47,365 nt of DNA, taken from NCBI GenBank assembly GCA_027604185.1, contig JADGKB010000107.1, positions 1 to 47,365 on the forward strand. The letters run 5' to 3'. Under the pieces are notes generated by a model, which was not told the DNA's origin, ran no database searches, and saw only the letters and a program-made list of their open reading frames with translations. Both the position numbers and the translations under genes were made by a program. The DNA comes from Boothiomyces macroporosus (taxonomy: Eukaryota; Chytridiomycota; Chytridiomycetes; Rhizophydiales; Terramycetaceae). This document shows positions 19,997 through 31,900 of the stretch, one piece after another; positions within the stretch are counted from its first letter, which is position 1; each line of letters starts with the position of its first letter.

Positions 19997-20032
19997 CAAT
20001 TAAAAGAAAAAATATTTCACGCACTAATGAAT

Positions 20033-20665
20033 TTATTCACTCTTCAACTTCTTTTTCGAATCCGCCTCATCTTCTACTCCTCTCTTTTTACTATCCTTTT
20101 CAACTGCTTTCGAATCTCGTGGTTCTTTTTTCTTTTCTTCCTTCTTTTCGATTTTTGGAAGCTGTAAGGAATCAACCCTAAGATTAATTAAAGAACACCA
20201 TTTTGTATGCAGTTGCTTTAGCGCTTTTGCAAATTTCTTTCCGTCTCCTCTGACTGAAAAGGCAACAAACCTGTTTGCTTTAACTTTCTGTGCCCATTCG
20301 TCATCAGCATCTTTCCATTCACAGACAGATCGTTGCTTTTTCTGTTTATCCCACGGTTGGATCCCTGAAAAACATTCAAATGGATACTTCAGTTCCATTG
20401 TGATACGAGATTCATGTACCCCGCTCTGCAGCCATATTTTAAGGATATCCCTTTCATGTATTGATAGTTTGACTCTATGAGTCACCATGGTTTTCGTGCT
20501 GACTATGCAATAATATTCAATAACTAGAGTTTGTTTAATTACTTTTAATACTGTTTGGATGCGCTCTTTTGGATCTGGTTCTAGACCGAAATCTGTTTCA
20601 AAGAGGGAAGCTCCTTCAAATACTAGGGCTTCTACTATGGTAAATGGTGGGTCTTTGCTCGACAT
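20033..20665 (-). CDS. Hypothetical protein with lysine/glutamate-rich tail, 210 aa
   Basis: This is an intronless frame from ATG 20665. The first 160 residues look globular (IQTVLKVIKQTLVIEYYCIV, HERDILKIWLQSG, NRFVAFSVRGDGKKFAKAL). The last 45 are highly charged (KKEEKKKEPRDSK, KKRGVEDEADSKKKLK) and could serve as a nuclear localisation or nucleic-acid-binding tail. I do not recognise the family. It is divergent from the MYND gene across a 246-bp gap that contains a tandem repeat. Confidence 0.6.
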   Translation of the reverse strand: MSSKDPPFTIVEALVFEGASLFETDFGLEPDPKERIQTVLKVIKQTLVIEYYCIVSTKTMVTHRVKLSIHERDILKIWLQSGVHESRITMELKYPFECFSGIQPWDKQKKQRSVCEWKDADDEWAQKVKANRFVAFSVRGDGKKFAKALKQLHTKWCSLINLRVDSLQLPKIEKKEEKKKEPRDSKAVEKDSKKRGVEDEADSKKKLKSE

Positions 20666-20780
20666 TTTATTGAAATTTTAGATTTGGAAAAAAGAAATTC
20701 AAAAAGATGGCTGAATATCTGGAAGGCCATAGTTTATCCTGCTGGCATTCGTGATGCTGTAGATTTGGGATTTGGCGAGA

Positions 20781-20850
20781 TGGATCTGATATATAGAAGC
20801 CACTCGAACCTTGGATCTGATCTATAGAAGCCGCTCGGATCTTGGATCTG
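20781..20850. repeat. 31-bp tandem repeat, about 2.3 copies
   Basis: The unit starts TGGATCTGAT and recurs at 20781, 20812 and 20843, the last copy being partial. It includes TATAGAAGCC and a CTCG core. It lies in the divergent promoter gap between two genes, so it could carry repeated binding sites, although a simple slippage duplication is equally likely. Confidence 0.75.
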
Positions 20851-20911
20851 TTGACTTTTAAAAGAGAATCATATCCGCATTGCATCAGTGTAAAGCTAAC
20901 GAGGTCATTTG

Positions 20912-22213
20912 ATGCATTTATCTCGATCTTTTGATTACGTGATTTTTGTCTCGACTCGCGATATGCTAAATTCCCCTCCTGTAGATAGAGATATTTACGC
21001 TCCAGCTAAACTTTTGTCAACCAATATATACACAAGCTTGGATGAGATGCGTACTTATCAAGACAACCATTGGTGTTTGATTGCTCAAATCACCAATTAC
21101 TCCCTCACACAGGACACGATTGTTCTCGTCTTGCAAGTTGGTACAGTCACTGTAGAGGCAATATCAACTCAAGATCTAGTTCAAAATGTCAATTCTTTTT
21201 CCAATTTAGCTGTTGGAAATACCATTTTGATAATGTATCCTGCCATAGCAGATGGTCGTATACAATTAAATCTGGACGAAATGTTTATTTTCAATTCTAG
21301 TATGGAACATCTATTGCAGGACATGATCAGCTTAAAGTCGCGTGTTTGTTTTGCAAAAGACTGCAACCAAACCAAAGTCTTTGCATGCAACAACTGCAAA
21401 ATTGCATTGTACTGCGGTAAAGAACATCAGAAGCAAGAATGGAAGGTACACAAAAAGATGTGTGGCGAAATGGCCATTCTAAAAGATGTCGTTTTGTTGT
21501 TTGGAAAGAAACAAGATGAATTTAAAAGACACAGTTTCAAACAGCAAACACAAGAATTACTGCACCATCCAAATGAATGTGCTTCAGAAAAGAGTTTGGA
21601 TCTGCTTAGCCAAGCAAAAGTCTTACTCGACATGATTGAAATTAATAGAAGCTTGGAGGTATCATCCGCCAATGATATCGATGAAGATTATGAGATTGTG
21701 GACTATGAAAGAGAAAAATCCAATGAAGATTTAGCCTTGTGTAAGTCGGCCAATGAAACCATTCTGGCTGAATTACATTCAAGACTATCACTTGGCAAAT
21801 CAGATGCAGTTATCAATCAGCCACTGACTGATGATATATTGGCCAGTCTTCCATTGGTATCACCAAAAGAAGCAAAGATATTTTGGTTAATTCACGTAGT
21901 CCAACCTCTATCTTACAAAACAAAATACGAAAGTTTGGGTTGGGAAATACCGCCGGATTGTAATGAAGAATTGGTATACTGTAAAAAAGACAATACCGTT
22001 GCAGTACTTACATGTGTTGCTGGAATTAACCCAACGTTTGTGGGCTCTGAAATGATTATCAGAGTTTTGCAATCTGATCAAATGGGCAAGTTTGAATTAA
22101 AGCAAGCCCTTTACGAAGGTAAAAATGGAATGGCGACCATCTGGGTAAAAGAAGGCCCGTTTGATGGATACGATGATGATACACTTCAGTTCTACCAAAA
22201 CTTGATGAACTAA
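20912..22213 (+). CDS. MYND zinc-finger protein, about 433 aa
   Basis: This is an intronless gene with a MYND-type zinc finger in its middle (CFAKDC, CNNCKIALYCGKEHQ, WKVHKKMCG, around residues 144-182), a protein-interaction module. The N-terminal 130 residues form a strand-rich region (WCLIAQITNYSLTQDTIVLV, VGNTILIMYPAIADGRI) that could be an OB-like fold. The C-terminal 250 residues are acidic then globular, and I do not recognise them. There is no SET signature that I can see. The start could be the ATG at 20912 or the one at 20963. Confidence 0.65.
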   Translation: MHLSRSFDYVIFVSTRDMLNSPPVDRDIYAPAKLLSTNIYTSLDEMRTYQDNHWCLIAQITNYSLTQDTIVLVLQVGTVTVEAISTQDLVQNVNSFSNLAVGNTILIMYPAIADGRIQLNLDEMFIFNSSMEHLLQDMISLKSRVCFAKDCNQTKVFACNNCKIALYCGKEHQKQEWKVHKKMCGEMAILKDVVLLFGKKQDEFKRHSFKQQTQELLHHPNECASEKSLDLLSQAKVLLDMIEINRSLEVSSANDIDEDYEIVDYEREKSNEDLALCKSANETILAELHSRLSLGKSDAVINQPLTDDILASLPLVSPKEAKIFWLIHVVQPLSYKTKYESLGWEIPPDCNEELVYCKKDNTVAVLTCVAGINPTFVGSEMIIRVLQSDQMGKFELKQALYEGKNGMATIWVKEGPFDGYDDDTLQFYQNLMN

Positions 22214-22238
22214 AAATAATATATTAAAAATCTAAATA

Positions 22239-23871
22239 TTAAAAAGAGTGTAGTGCTTCATTTGGGTTTGCAATCCACTTTTTTAGAGTTTCAGCGTACT
22301 TTTCGGCTGTTGAAGAGAACATGGAAACTAAACCAAACGCATTCAACATCATGTCGAGCGTTTTTGTCAAGCCTGGGGATTGTCCATTTATCAATGTACT
22401 TATAACTTGTACACCAGCAGCTTCAAAGATACAGCTAGCAATGTTATCGGGAATACCGGTAAAGGTAGGGTTGTGTGTCAGGATGATCTTGAGGATCTTT
22501 GATATTACTGAAGCAGATTCAAAGCAAGTAGCGGTGTATGGATTATTGCCGTTTGCGAGTGGGTCCGAAAGCGACATGATAAATTGGCCCTTGCGTATTT
22601 GGATAAATAAGTAGTGGCAAAAGCAGTGCAGATACGCAATGCGCCATGAAGGAACTGTGGTGGAGGTATCGTCAGTGGAATAAACCTGTGGAATAACTTG
22701 CAGCCATCTAGGAAGTTCCGTAACCCATCTGGTCAAGTCATTGTGCAGTTGATCTTGCTGATAAATGTCCCCCATACTAGTTTTCAAGTGATGCTCAACT
22801 CTTTTTGCAATGCGGATCAAGGAATAGTAATAGGAATGGTAGGTATCTTGCATCAAGTTTTGCACACTTCCTGTTGGATATCCAATAAGAATGTCGGATT
22901 CGTCAACTATAATGCATGGGAGTTTTGCGAGTTTGGAAGAATAATAGTCGTACTCGTATGCATGCCACCAGAGATGGTCACAAAAGAGCTTTGCAGGCAT
23001 GCTCTCGTTACTCATTAAAGTGCCATTCTGAGAGAACCAGAGGACTTCCCCACCTCTATGGATACCTAGTCTTTGAGTCATCCTAATTGCAAGTCCATAG
23101 TAAGAAACGCTAGTAATGCTTCTTGAAGAGTTGTCTGCATATATTCCCATCAACAGAAAAGCAGCGGCTGTAAATGGGTTGGGTATATCAAGTACTTGGG
23201 GAAGTAACTTTTTGGCTTGAGAATGATTTGCATCACCAGCTTTCCAAGAACCGCCCATAGCTATCGGTGCTGTACATGTTAATGCATACATGGAATGCAA
23301 GAGGATTACTGGAATTTCCTTGATGTTTTCCATGAACCAAGACTCTGTAAACAAAGGCAACTTTGTATTTACCCATGCAAAGTACACCTTGGTCCACAAA
23401 GTCAGATTTCCGTCCGTTGTGCGTATGCTAGGAAACGAATAAAAGTTCCAGCTGTCCATATCCTCGACTGGGGATATCATTGGAGTTGGTAAGTAAGAGT
23501 TATCAAAAGTAATATCGTACTTTAACACAGGTGTCTCTTTCATAAACTTTTCTGGACTCTGTGTAGGTGTTGGGTTGGTTGGAAATGTGAAGCTGTAATT
23601 AGTAGAAGCAGGAGATTTTTCTTCATTTGATTCTGAATCATAGTCAGCTTTAGCGTCAGAGTGATGTGATGCATTCGCTCTCTTTCTTTTCGGACGTTGA
23701 GAGTAGGTACAGCTTGCTCCTAGTTTGATACATCGCTCACAAGGATTTTCTCCATCGCACTTTGTTTTCTGCTGTTAGTATTTAAAGAACCTATTGTTAG
23801 TATGGTTCTACCTTTGCTGCACAAAAATCGCATGCCTTGTTTGATCGCTTTCGTCTCTGCGGTGCTTGCAT
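22239..23871 (-). CDS. Zn2Cys6 fungal transcription factor, unrelated to the 5' array
   Basis: This nuclear regulator of 529 aa has an N-terminal Zn2Cys6 cluster (CDFC-X6-C-X5-C-X2-C-X6-C, ending CTYS), a basic linker (RPKRKRAN), a long serine-rich spacer and a fungal middle homology region (LLMGIYADNSSRSITSVSYYGLAIRMTQRLG has the classical pattern). The cluster forms only if 23769-23811 (43 nt) is removed. That interval consists of two intron-like units end to end (23791-23811, 21 nt, and 23769-23790, 22 nt), each with GT, a TACTAAC branch motif and AG. Sequence similarity to the three tandem regulators is low, so this is a separate subfamily. Targets are unknown. Confidence 0.83.
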
Positions 23872-24880
23872 GCTTACGATTAATCACTAATGAATCCTTT
23901 TAAATAAGTTGGATGTGGCATACGTCCCAAATTGGTAAACGTTGGCCTGGAGCCTTGGCTCTCAGATTGCAGAGGGCAAAACTAGAAATGAGGGAGCAGT
24001 AATAGCTGGTGGCTTTCAACTTGTTCAATGAGCTTTGCTTAATGGAGATCTGGCTGCAGTGCTATGGAGTACTTTTGTCCACAATCTATCTCTACGGCCT
24101 ACGCATGGAAAAATTTTGCACAGTCATTTCTGGTACCTGTCACTTCTATTTTTGGATGATGCAGGTAACTGGCTGACAAACATTTTTCAGGGGAACCATG
24201 CAACTCATTCACACAAATGATTAGTAAGTCCATTACTAGTTCTACATATTCCGGAAAAGTTGGCTGTCCTTTACCTTGTCATTTCCTTTTCTATTTACCA
24301 AGAATTCGCTAGATGGGTGCGCAAGAAGTTTGACTTTGAAACTATGTGGCAATCCACGCATGCACCCTCCGAAATTCACAAAACAATCCATGAAACACTT
24401 TCTCCGATACGCTATTCACAATCATGCGGGATTCCGATTCAAAAAGTCAGTAAGCTGAAAATGGATAGGTTCATCAGCTTATGGATAGTGAATATCAGTG
24501 AGATGGAGAGCAACGTTTTTTAACAATTACAAACAGACCCTTATAAGCAACGCAAATCGTGGCCACGATTCACAAGTCCAATTCTGCCGTAAATAAAATC
24601 TCTGCTAATCCATCTTCAATTGCTGTGGTAAAGGTTCGTGTGATGCTTTATCGATCCCTTAAGTGTGATATCGGCGTTCAAAAATCTTGTGCTACGGGGA
24701 TTTAGGATGAATTGTCTTTTGTGTTTCTTAGAATAGAAACTTCGAACCTGGACATATACCCTATAAAGAAAAGCGAGCTAGTTTTGTCTAATAATAGAAT
24801 TATTCTACACTCGTCTGACTATATACGTTCCATGTATATCATTGGTTCGAGGTTACAAAAAATTACTTTTTTTATTGGAG
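23872..24880. other. About 1 kb without a supported gene
   Basis: The left end must contain the promoter of the Zn2Cys6 gene that starts at 23871. Several overlapping frames at 24035-24523 lack family resemblance and splice partners, so they may be decayed coding sequence. A 16-bp perfect palindrome (AATCGTGGCCACGATT, 24555-24570) is the only compact structure seen. The right end is the 3' flank of the PP6 gene. Confidence 0.4.
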
Positions 24881-25951
24881 TTACAAGAAATAGTGAGGAC
24901 CAGTACGGGCGGGAATGACCCTCTTCTCATCTGGAACGGCATTAAAGATTTTAAATGATTCTTCAGTAACATTAAGATTTTGATTGATTTGTAAAATAGA
25001 GGCAACGTTCCCACTGCGATAGCAGTAGTTTGGCGCAGACCAAACGGTTACTAGGTTATCGTCTGGGAACATGAATTTGTATCCCTCTTGAACTAATTGA
25101 TGCGCTCTAGCGATAAGAGTCAAGTTATTCACTTGGCAAAACTAATTCAGTTTCCATATACCTCCAGTGTAACTTTACGACCAAATAGCCAGCCAGCACC
25201 TCTGGGACTCACCGCCCACGTATCAATATCTTCTGGATCTGACCACATTAAATCTAATGGTTAATACAGAATACCACAAAATGCGCCTTCGTGTGGAATC
25301 TCTTGGCAGCGCTGAATAGTTCTAATTTGATCTAGAGTACGAATATCCGGCGATAAACCACCATGTACACAAAGAACTCTTCCATCGACAATCTACATGA
25401 GCTAAATGTACTGCAGCAAGGGTAATAAAGTCAAACACATTGCAGCAAGCTTTCCAAACATTCGCATTTCCGTATTTAGTTTGACATTCATCTGTAATTA
25501 GCATTCACATACCAAAAAACCCATAAATTTGAGTGATTTGCCTGCTCTCATGATTCCCCCTCAACAATGTTATTTTGTCAGGGTATCTCGCTTTAAGAAC
25601 TAGTAATAGTGTAAATGTTTCCAAACTATAGTATCCTCTGTCCACAAAATCCCCCTTTGGTTATGGAAATGTACCATGAAAATGTAGGAGGTGTTTGGAA
25701 CCTCTCCTCCCACTCTAAACAGCTCCAGCAAATCATAAAACTGTCCATGAATATCTCCGCAAATTGTAACTGGTGAGCTGACTGGCTGAACGTTGGATTC
25801 CTCGACCAACAATTCCTTGACCTGTAATTAACCATAACAAACGATTTCACACAGCTTTTTCATATCTGCTTCAGGCAGATATTGTCCCTTTTTAACTGTC
25901 TCTAGCCATTCGTCTGGTCCTATTTGTGAGGTTGGGATTACCTGATCCCAT
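24881..25951 (-). CDS. PP6-type serine/threonine phosphatase catalytic subunit (Sit4/PPP6C family)
   Basis: This is a PPP-family metallophosphatase with all catalytic motifs: [22 protein letters not shown], the H in CVHGGLSPD and [10 protein letters not shown]. The [12 protein letters not shown] tail ends in the YFL of the PP2A/PP4/PP6 group, and the RVIP-x-R form fits PP6. Seven introns are required: 25920-25941 (22), 25822-25842 (21), 25655-25674 (20), 25492-25512 (21), 25393-25411 (19), 25254-25274 (21) and 25142-25161 (20). Removal gives 308 aa, about the length of PP6, without a single gap in the conserved core. This is the best single proof of the tiny introns. PP6 enzymes act in cell-cycle and nutrient signalling with SAPS regulatory subunits, none of which is encoded here. 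Confidence 0.94.
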
Positions 25952-26085
25952 TTTAAAATTGTAAAGGTTTTTTCAGTGCACTACAGAGAATCAACAGAAA
26001 TTCAAACTAATTATGGATACCAATCAAACAGGAATAATAGGATTTCATATTGAGACAGGTCTTTGATTTTTTTTCTTTTTTTAAA

Positions 26086-27230
26086 ATGTCAGTTCAACTT
26101 GGGTATATCATACCAAAGGAAGACCAAGCTCCACTCCCAAAATATTATTGCAGCATTAATGATTTGCCAAATAAAATCGGGGGATTACCAATATGGTTAG
26201 ACCCTCGCAATCCAGCTGGAAGGGTTGAATGTGGAAACTGTTCCAAGCAAATGCCATTACTGCTACAATTATATGCACCGCAAGACTATCCAAGCAACGC
26301 ATTCCACCGAGTGGTTTATGTATTCTGTTGCAAAAGCGGTTCGTGTGTCATATCCAACAAAGGAATTAAAGTGCTTCGGTTACAGCTGGAAAGGGAAAAT
26401 GAAATATATAATGAAGAAGGGGATTTGCTGATTGAATTTCAAGTTCAAGATGGAGCATTATCTAATTCAAAAGGTAAATATCGCTAAGGTAGGTGTGAAT
26501 TATTGTTATATCTGTGGTAAATCTGCCCCAAGTAGATGTGGAAAGTGCCATGTAAACAAATATTGCTCAAGAGAACATCAGGAATTAGATTGGACCCATG
26601 GGCATCATAAGCATCTATGTGGAACTGGAAATGAAGCAAGAAATGAGATTAAGAGTTGGCTGTCAACGTTCAACTTCCCAGAGTTGGAGATGGAAGAGGA
26701 AGAAGAACCAGAAAAAAAAGTAGAGCAAGTGGAACCGGAAATAATGGAAAAGTTAAACGTAAAGGAAGAGGGTGACAATGTCCTAGAGGATGAAGATGAA
26801 ACTGAAGCGGAGGTGGACAGAACATTTTTAAAGTTCCAAAAAAGAATATCTTTATCTCCTGATCAGGTTCTAAGGTAGGTTTTATTAACCTAGGTATGGC
26901 CGCCAACCAGAAGGAGATAATCCATTGTGGGCATCAGACATAGGTAGAAACAACACAATCCCTAATTGTCCAAAGTGCTCTTCACCGAGAACATTTGAAT
27001 TTCAACTTACCCCGCAGCTCTTATCTCATTTAGAATTAAACAACAAAGATCCAAATAGCATCGACTGGGGAACTGTTATTGTATACACATGCAAATCTGA
27101 CTGCGATGCAGCAAATGGCCAATATGCTGAAGAGTATGCGTTTGTTCAAGAATTTGCCTCTGCTGGTTTAGGCGATAGTCACAGAAAGATTCTTGCTGAA
27201 CGAGCAGAAAAAGAAGAAACCCAAGACTAA
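26086..27230 (+). CDS. PDCD2/Tsr4-like protein with MYND finger
   Basis: The homologues act as dedicated chaperones for ribosomal protein uS5 in 40S assembly. The N-terminal half has GGLPIWLDP and paired cysteines (ECGNCSKQMPLLLQLYAP, FHRVVYVFCC), both typical of PDCD2. The MYND finger follows (YCYICGKSAPSRCGKC, KYCSREHQ, HKHLCG), then an acidic linker. The PDCD2_C domain (QVLRYGRQPEGDNPLW, IPNCPKCSSPRTFEFQ, TCKSDC) ends the protein. Two 19-nt introns (26474-26492 and 26875-26893) restore 368 aa. The ATG at 26086 follows a pyrimidine-rich leader. The family assignment is firm; the role is taken from family knowledge. Confidence 0.92.
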
Positions 27231-27260
27231 TAAACACTATTCACTGATTCTATTTGTTTA

Positions 27261-28256
27261 TTATTGATTCTTTTTCTTTGCTTCATCTTTGAATATTGGA
27301 TCTGCATGGGTATTGACTTTACCCATTGATTCCCAAGCAATCGCAACAAACACTAAACCAACAGCTCCCCACTGTCCCAGAGATAGCTTATGCCCAAACC
27401 ACATTACTGATAATATAATTGAAAACATTTTCCTGGTAACAGTAACAGTTACAAGAACCAATGAGCCAAAGTGTTCAAGAGTCATGAAAATAAAGCATTG
27501 CCCTACAGCACCAGCTAGTCCAAACAAGAATATATCAAATACAATTTTGGGATGTTGGGAGCAAAATGCGATGGCATCCGAAAGTTCTGTACTAAATGGA
27601 TTCACTAAAAGGAAGGCAGCCATCATCAAACTGGAAAAAATGTTCATGTACATCATCATTGAAGATCCATTTACCTTGAATTTCTTGTATAGTTCGTCCT
27701 GAGTAGAGTTTATCGCTCCATCAAACATCAGGTTGATTGTTAGCAAAAGCAAACCAAACAGTGACGAAGTAGCTTCCCCAGACTTTTTCTTTTTAGGATG
27801 AAGCAACATGAATGCAGACACACCCACAGTAATCATCAGTACCACCAAATATTTTTTGAGCGGGAGGGTTTTACGATACAAAAAGAAATTCATGATCACT
27901 ACAGGGACTAATTTACAGGACTTGCCAAGTATCAAAGTAGGGTAATCAATATGTTTTAGAGATGCATATCCAAATGGTGACGCGAGAGAGCTGAAAAGAG
28001 ATAAGCGGACATACTGCATCAAAAGGGGTCTGTCCAGTTTATCCATTTTAATATTTCGCACTTTGATCATAATATACGCAACTGCTGACGCTACCAGTGA
28101 CTGAATGATATTCAAAAACACAAAATACTTGAACTTTCTTCCGTTGTATTCTGTGGTTGATACTCGTTCCTGTGTTATTCCCCAGGTTAAAAAGCAAGTG
28201 TATATTCCTATCACGCAAACGAATAGCAGTTGATAACTTTTCAGCTCAAGTCCCAT
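27261..28256 (-). CDS. HUT1/SLC35B1-type nucleotide-sugar transporter
   Basis: This is a multi-spanning ER/Golgi membrane transporter of 331 aa without introns. Family landmarks include GIYTCFLTWGITQERV near the start, YPTLILGKSCKLVPV in the middle and TVTVTRKMFSIILSV near the end, followed by a lysine-rich C-terminus (EAKKKNQ) that resembles the KKxx-type ER retrieval signal of the family, though shifted by one residue. Members carry UDP-galactose, UDP-glucose or ATP in exchange for ADP or UMP. The specificity here is not clear. Upstream in-frame extension lacks an ATG, so the ATG at 28256 is the start. Confidence 0.92.
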   Translation of the reverse strand: MGLELKSYQLLFVCVIGIYTCFLTWGITQERVSTTEYNGRKFKYFVFLNIIQSLVASAVAYIMIKVRNIKMDKLDRPLLMQYVRLSLFSSLASPFGYASLKHIDYPTLILGKSCKLVPVVIMNFFLYRKTLPLKKYLVVLMITVGVSAFMLLHPKKKKSGEATSSLFGLLLLTINLMFDGAINSTQDELYKKFKVNGSSMMMYMNIFSSLMMAAFLLVNPFSTELSDAIAFCSQHPKIVFDIFLFGLAGAVGQCFIFMTLEHFGSLVLVTVTVTRKMFSIILSVMWFGHKLSLGQWGAVGLVFVAIAWESMGKVNTHADPIFKDEAKKKNQ

Positions 28257-28945
28257 AGTTTGGCAAAGTTGTCGTTCCAGCAATTTTTGACATGGGCGAT
28301 GGTGATTGGCTGAAATTTCAGCATACAGTCTGTGATTGAAATCGACATCTACGGAAACATAACGTTAGATGTGGTGATTCTGTTTGGTTCAAGTTGTTTC
28401 TACAGAGCTAGTTCGACAGAATGCACCTGTATTGAACGCGAACCATCAGAGTTTTTAGTTAATATTGTGCATCATCACTACACAACCTACTTCAGGATGG
28501 CTATTGTTCAGCATTGGGAAAATACGGAAATCCTACAACGTTTGGGCAGTATACCAAGATGGTTTGATTGGGGTTCCCATATCAGAATATATGGATTGTC
28601 AATGATGTGGCAAAAGTTTTGATGAACGGGTAAATGATAGTCTAGTATCAGTCACAGCGCGAATTACTTTTGAACAAGAGCGCATTCTTCGAGAAAACGC
28701 AGCAATATCTGTTCGATTTATGAAAACACGTTCTGTGAATGCGGGTAAATTATGGTAAATCAAAAGATGAAATACATTAGGAGATCAAGCAAGCGCATTT
28801 CATTTAATTGGTTTTGTGTCATTTCGTATAATCTGTGTCCTTTTTCAAGGTTACTAATTACTTCAAAGAAGGAAAGTGCCGTCAGCCACACACGATTAAA
28901 AAACCAAAGCGATTTCCCACTGAAAACATTAATTTATTATACAAT
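28257..28945. other. Divergent promoter gap with doubtful open frames
   Basis: These 689 bases lie between the transporter start and the start of the CAP-Gly gene and should hold both promoters. Two plus-strand stretches (28332-28622 and 28622-28763) are open, and the second reads plausibly (FEQERILRENAAISVRF), but neither has an ATG in context or a recognisable domain. I see nothing else. Confidence 0.35.
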
Positions 28946-31900
28946 ATGAACACAATCAATTTAAAGATTGGCGATTACGTAGAAGCGCCCAGTTCAGAGG
29001 TACGAACCAATTCACCTAGCAACCCATAATATACAGAGGAAAGCTAAAATACCTTGGACCAGTTCACTTTTCCAGAGGAATATGGGCAGGTATGCTCTTG
29101 AATAACTGTAGGAATTGATTTGATAGAAAAGGGATCGGGGAAGAATAATGGCACTGTGAAAGGAGTGTACTACTTTAGTAGTCTGGAGAACAGCGGTAGG
29201 TTTCTTCTTATTCAGGTATATTCGTCCCAGTCGCTAGAGTAAAGCAACTAGAGGGCTCCCCAGAGCAATTCAAGAGAAATGCACGCCAACTCTCAGAGAG
29301 CTTTATTCCTACCGCACCGAGCGATTCGGTCCGGTTACATCAAAGAGGATTACCTGTTACTCCAGTACAAACAAAGTACGGCAGGATAAGGCGAAAGTCG
29401 ACAGAAACTCTTTCTTCGAAAAGCTCCTCCCAAAAAGATTACCTAGAGTCAAGAATTCCAAAGAAAATTGTGCACAAGAGAAACTCATCTCCTATCCCTG
29501 GTAAATTCCATCCTAGTAGAGTGCTAACGCCCGAAAGCATGTTTTCATCAAACATAGATTACAGCACAAAAGAAAATACCAATGTTCCCGCAGCAGTTCT
29601 GGAGGAAGCACCAAAATCGATGCCTAGTCCAACTGTAACCTCCATGTCCTTGGAAATGCCTGTGCCAAAAAAGCTTGTTTTGCCAGAAGTTTTTGCTAAT
29701 CTGGATACCGTGATACCTCGCAATAATACCACCAAAATGCTGACCGTTTTCAATGATGTAAAGTCGGTAGAAACGAGGGAGTTTCAACATAAACTGGAGC
29801 TGGCAAAGAAAGAAATTGCATCATTAAAAGCAATGAATGACGATTTAAAGTATGCTCAGAATAATGAAATTTCCAAGATCAAACTGACTCACTCTTCCGA
29901 AATCATGATATTCCAAAGAGAAATACAAAATTTGCATGCTACAATTGAAAGTCATGCTGCCTCCGATCGCAATTTCCTATTAAAAGAAAAGGCTTTGCTG
30001 AAACAGATCGAGAATTTGGAACAGATTCATCAAAAACAACGAGATTCTCACGAAGCTTCTTTAGCTCAGCTTAAAGAGGCATATCTAAAGGAAATCGGAG
30101 AAATCAACAATAATTACGAAAGTAAAATGTGCAAAGATCGATCTGATTTTGAATCAGAGAAACAAAGGTTGCAAGCTTCGTGGAATGAAATGGAAGAGCA
30201 CTATAGAAAAACAGTCATGTCTCTAACTGACCAAATTGAACAAGCTTCTTCTACTATCAATAGTCAAAACTCTCAGCTGACAGATTATATCTTGGAGCAC
30301 AACAAGGAATTGGAGCATTTCAAAGAGTGTCTCAAAGAAAATAACACCGTCCAATTGGATTTATCCAGGAATAGCTGCGTTTCATTCTTTAGCGAATTTG
30401 TGAATGCAAACAACTACCAATTGGAGCAGCTTGAAAAAGCTATATTTGAAAAAGAACACTCTTTCGAACTACTTTTGATTCAGTTGAACAATCTTCAAAA
30501 GCAACTGGAAACAGCAGAGCGTCTTAATCAGGATCTCAAAACTAGCTTGAAAATATCTCAAGACACCCAGAACCAACTTTATGAAGAGCATGAAATCACA
30601 TCAACCCAAAACTCTGAATTACAAAGAAATCTAAAGGAAAAGATAAATGAAGTCGACCACTTTGCTACTCGCTATGAAAATCTATTGAAAGAGAATAATC
30701 AGCTAATGTCCAATCTCAAATCAATTTATGAAGAAAAGGAAAGACAGGTGCAAAATCTAGAACAAATAATATCCGCCAAGGAACAAGAAGCAGACTTGCT
30801 GATTCTGAATCTGTCCAAAGTATCCCATGAGCTAGAGGACTCACAGCTTCTTGTGTCTCAACTGCGAGAACAACTTCACGAATCATTCGAAAGACAGGCT
30901 CATCTTCTGGAAGAAAATCAAGATATTTCTACCAGAAATGCACAGCTACACGAGCAGATGGCTCAAAAAGAGCATCTTCTCAAAGATTTGACAGATAAGC
31001 ACAAGGCAGTGTCTGATTTACATGAACAGATGAAGACTCAATTTCACAACTCTCAACTTGAACTTGAAAGTATTAAATCTCAGTCACTAGACGAAATTAA
31101 AAATAAGAATTCGGAATGCTCCGCACTCGCTACCCAATTAGCCACTCTCCATACCCACCTAGAACAGCTCGAATTGAAAGATGTCTATAACCAAAAAGAA
31201 ATTCTGGAATATCAAAAGTGTTTAGATGAAATGAAACTCAGTTTGGAGCTATCCCAGAAAGAACGAGATCAGTTACAATCCGTACTTGTTGAAAAGGAGG
31301 CTCATTTGAATAGAGTGACTGATGAACTGAAGATGCTAAATTCTGAAAAGGAGTCTGTCGCCTCAAAGATCTTGAAATACGAGCAGCAGATCAAGTCAAT
31401 TCAGGAGGCTCAAGCATCCTCTGTGACGAAAATAGAGACTTTGACAACCAAAAATCTGGAACTAACAAATTCTAATGAAAAATTGGAGAAAACATTGGTT
31501 TCAAAAGAAGCTGATATTCAAAATCTGACTTTGGAGCTTGAAGAAACCTCAAATCAACTATCTCTGGTTAAGAAAACAAGAAGACAGTCATTCCAAACCA
31601 TGGAAGCTGAAAATCAGGAACTTTCTCAAAGGGTAGCTAATTTAAAGCAAGAAAACGAAGAATTGCTGCACAAACTAGATGAAGTGGTTGACGAAAAATC
31701 CAGTACGGTGTACTTACTTCAAAACGAGCTGCAGTTATGTCAAAAGAAGCTTGATGAGGCCAACACCACCAGAAACACTTTAGAAAGCCAATTTAAAGCC
31801 AGCTTGCATGAATTTGAAGAGTTCCAACAGCAGAGTAAATCTGAAATCAAAAGTAAACAGGAAGAGATGGATATCGTAGCTCAGGAGTTGGAAAAATACA

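Noticed and set aside
23872..24523. Several open frames of 60-87 codons
   Set aside because: No family resemblance, no convincing start and no splice partners; overlapping frames of equal quality speak against coding.
28332..28763. Plus-strand frames ahead of the CAP-Gly gene
   Set aside because: They start from non-ATG codons and do not join to the CAP-Gly frame by a tiny intron. The conserved domain begins well at the ATG at 28946.
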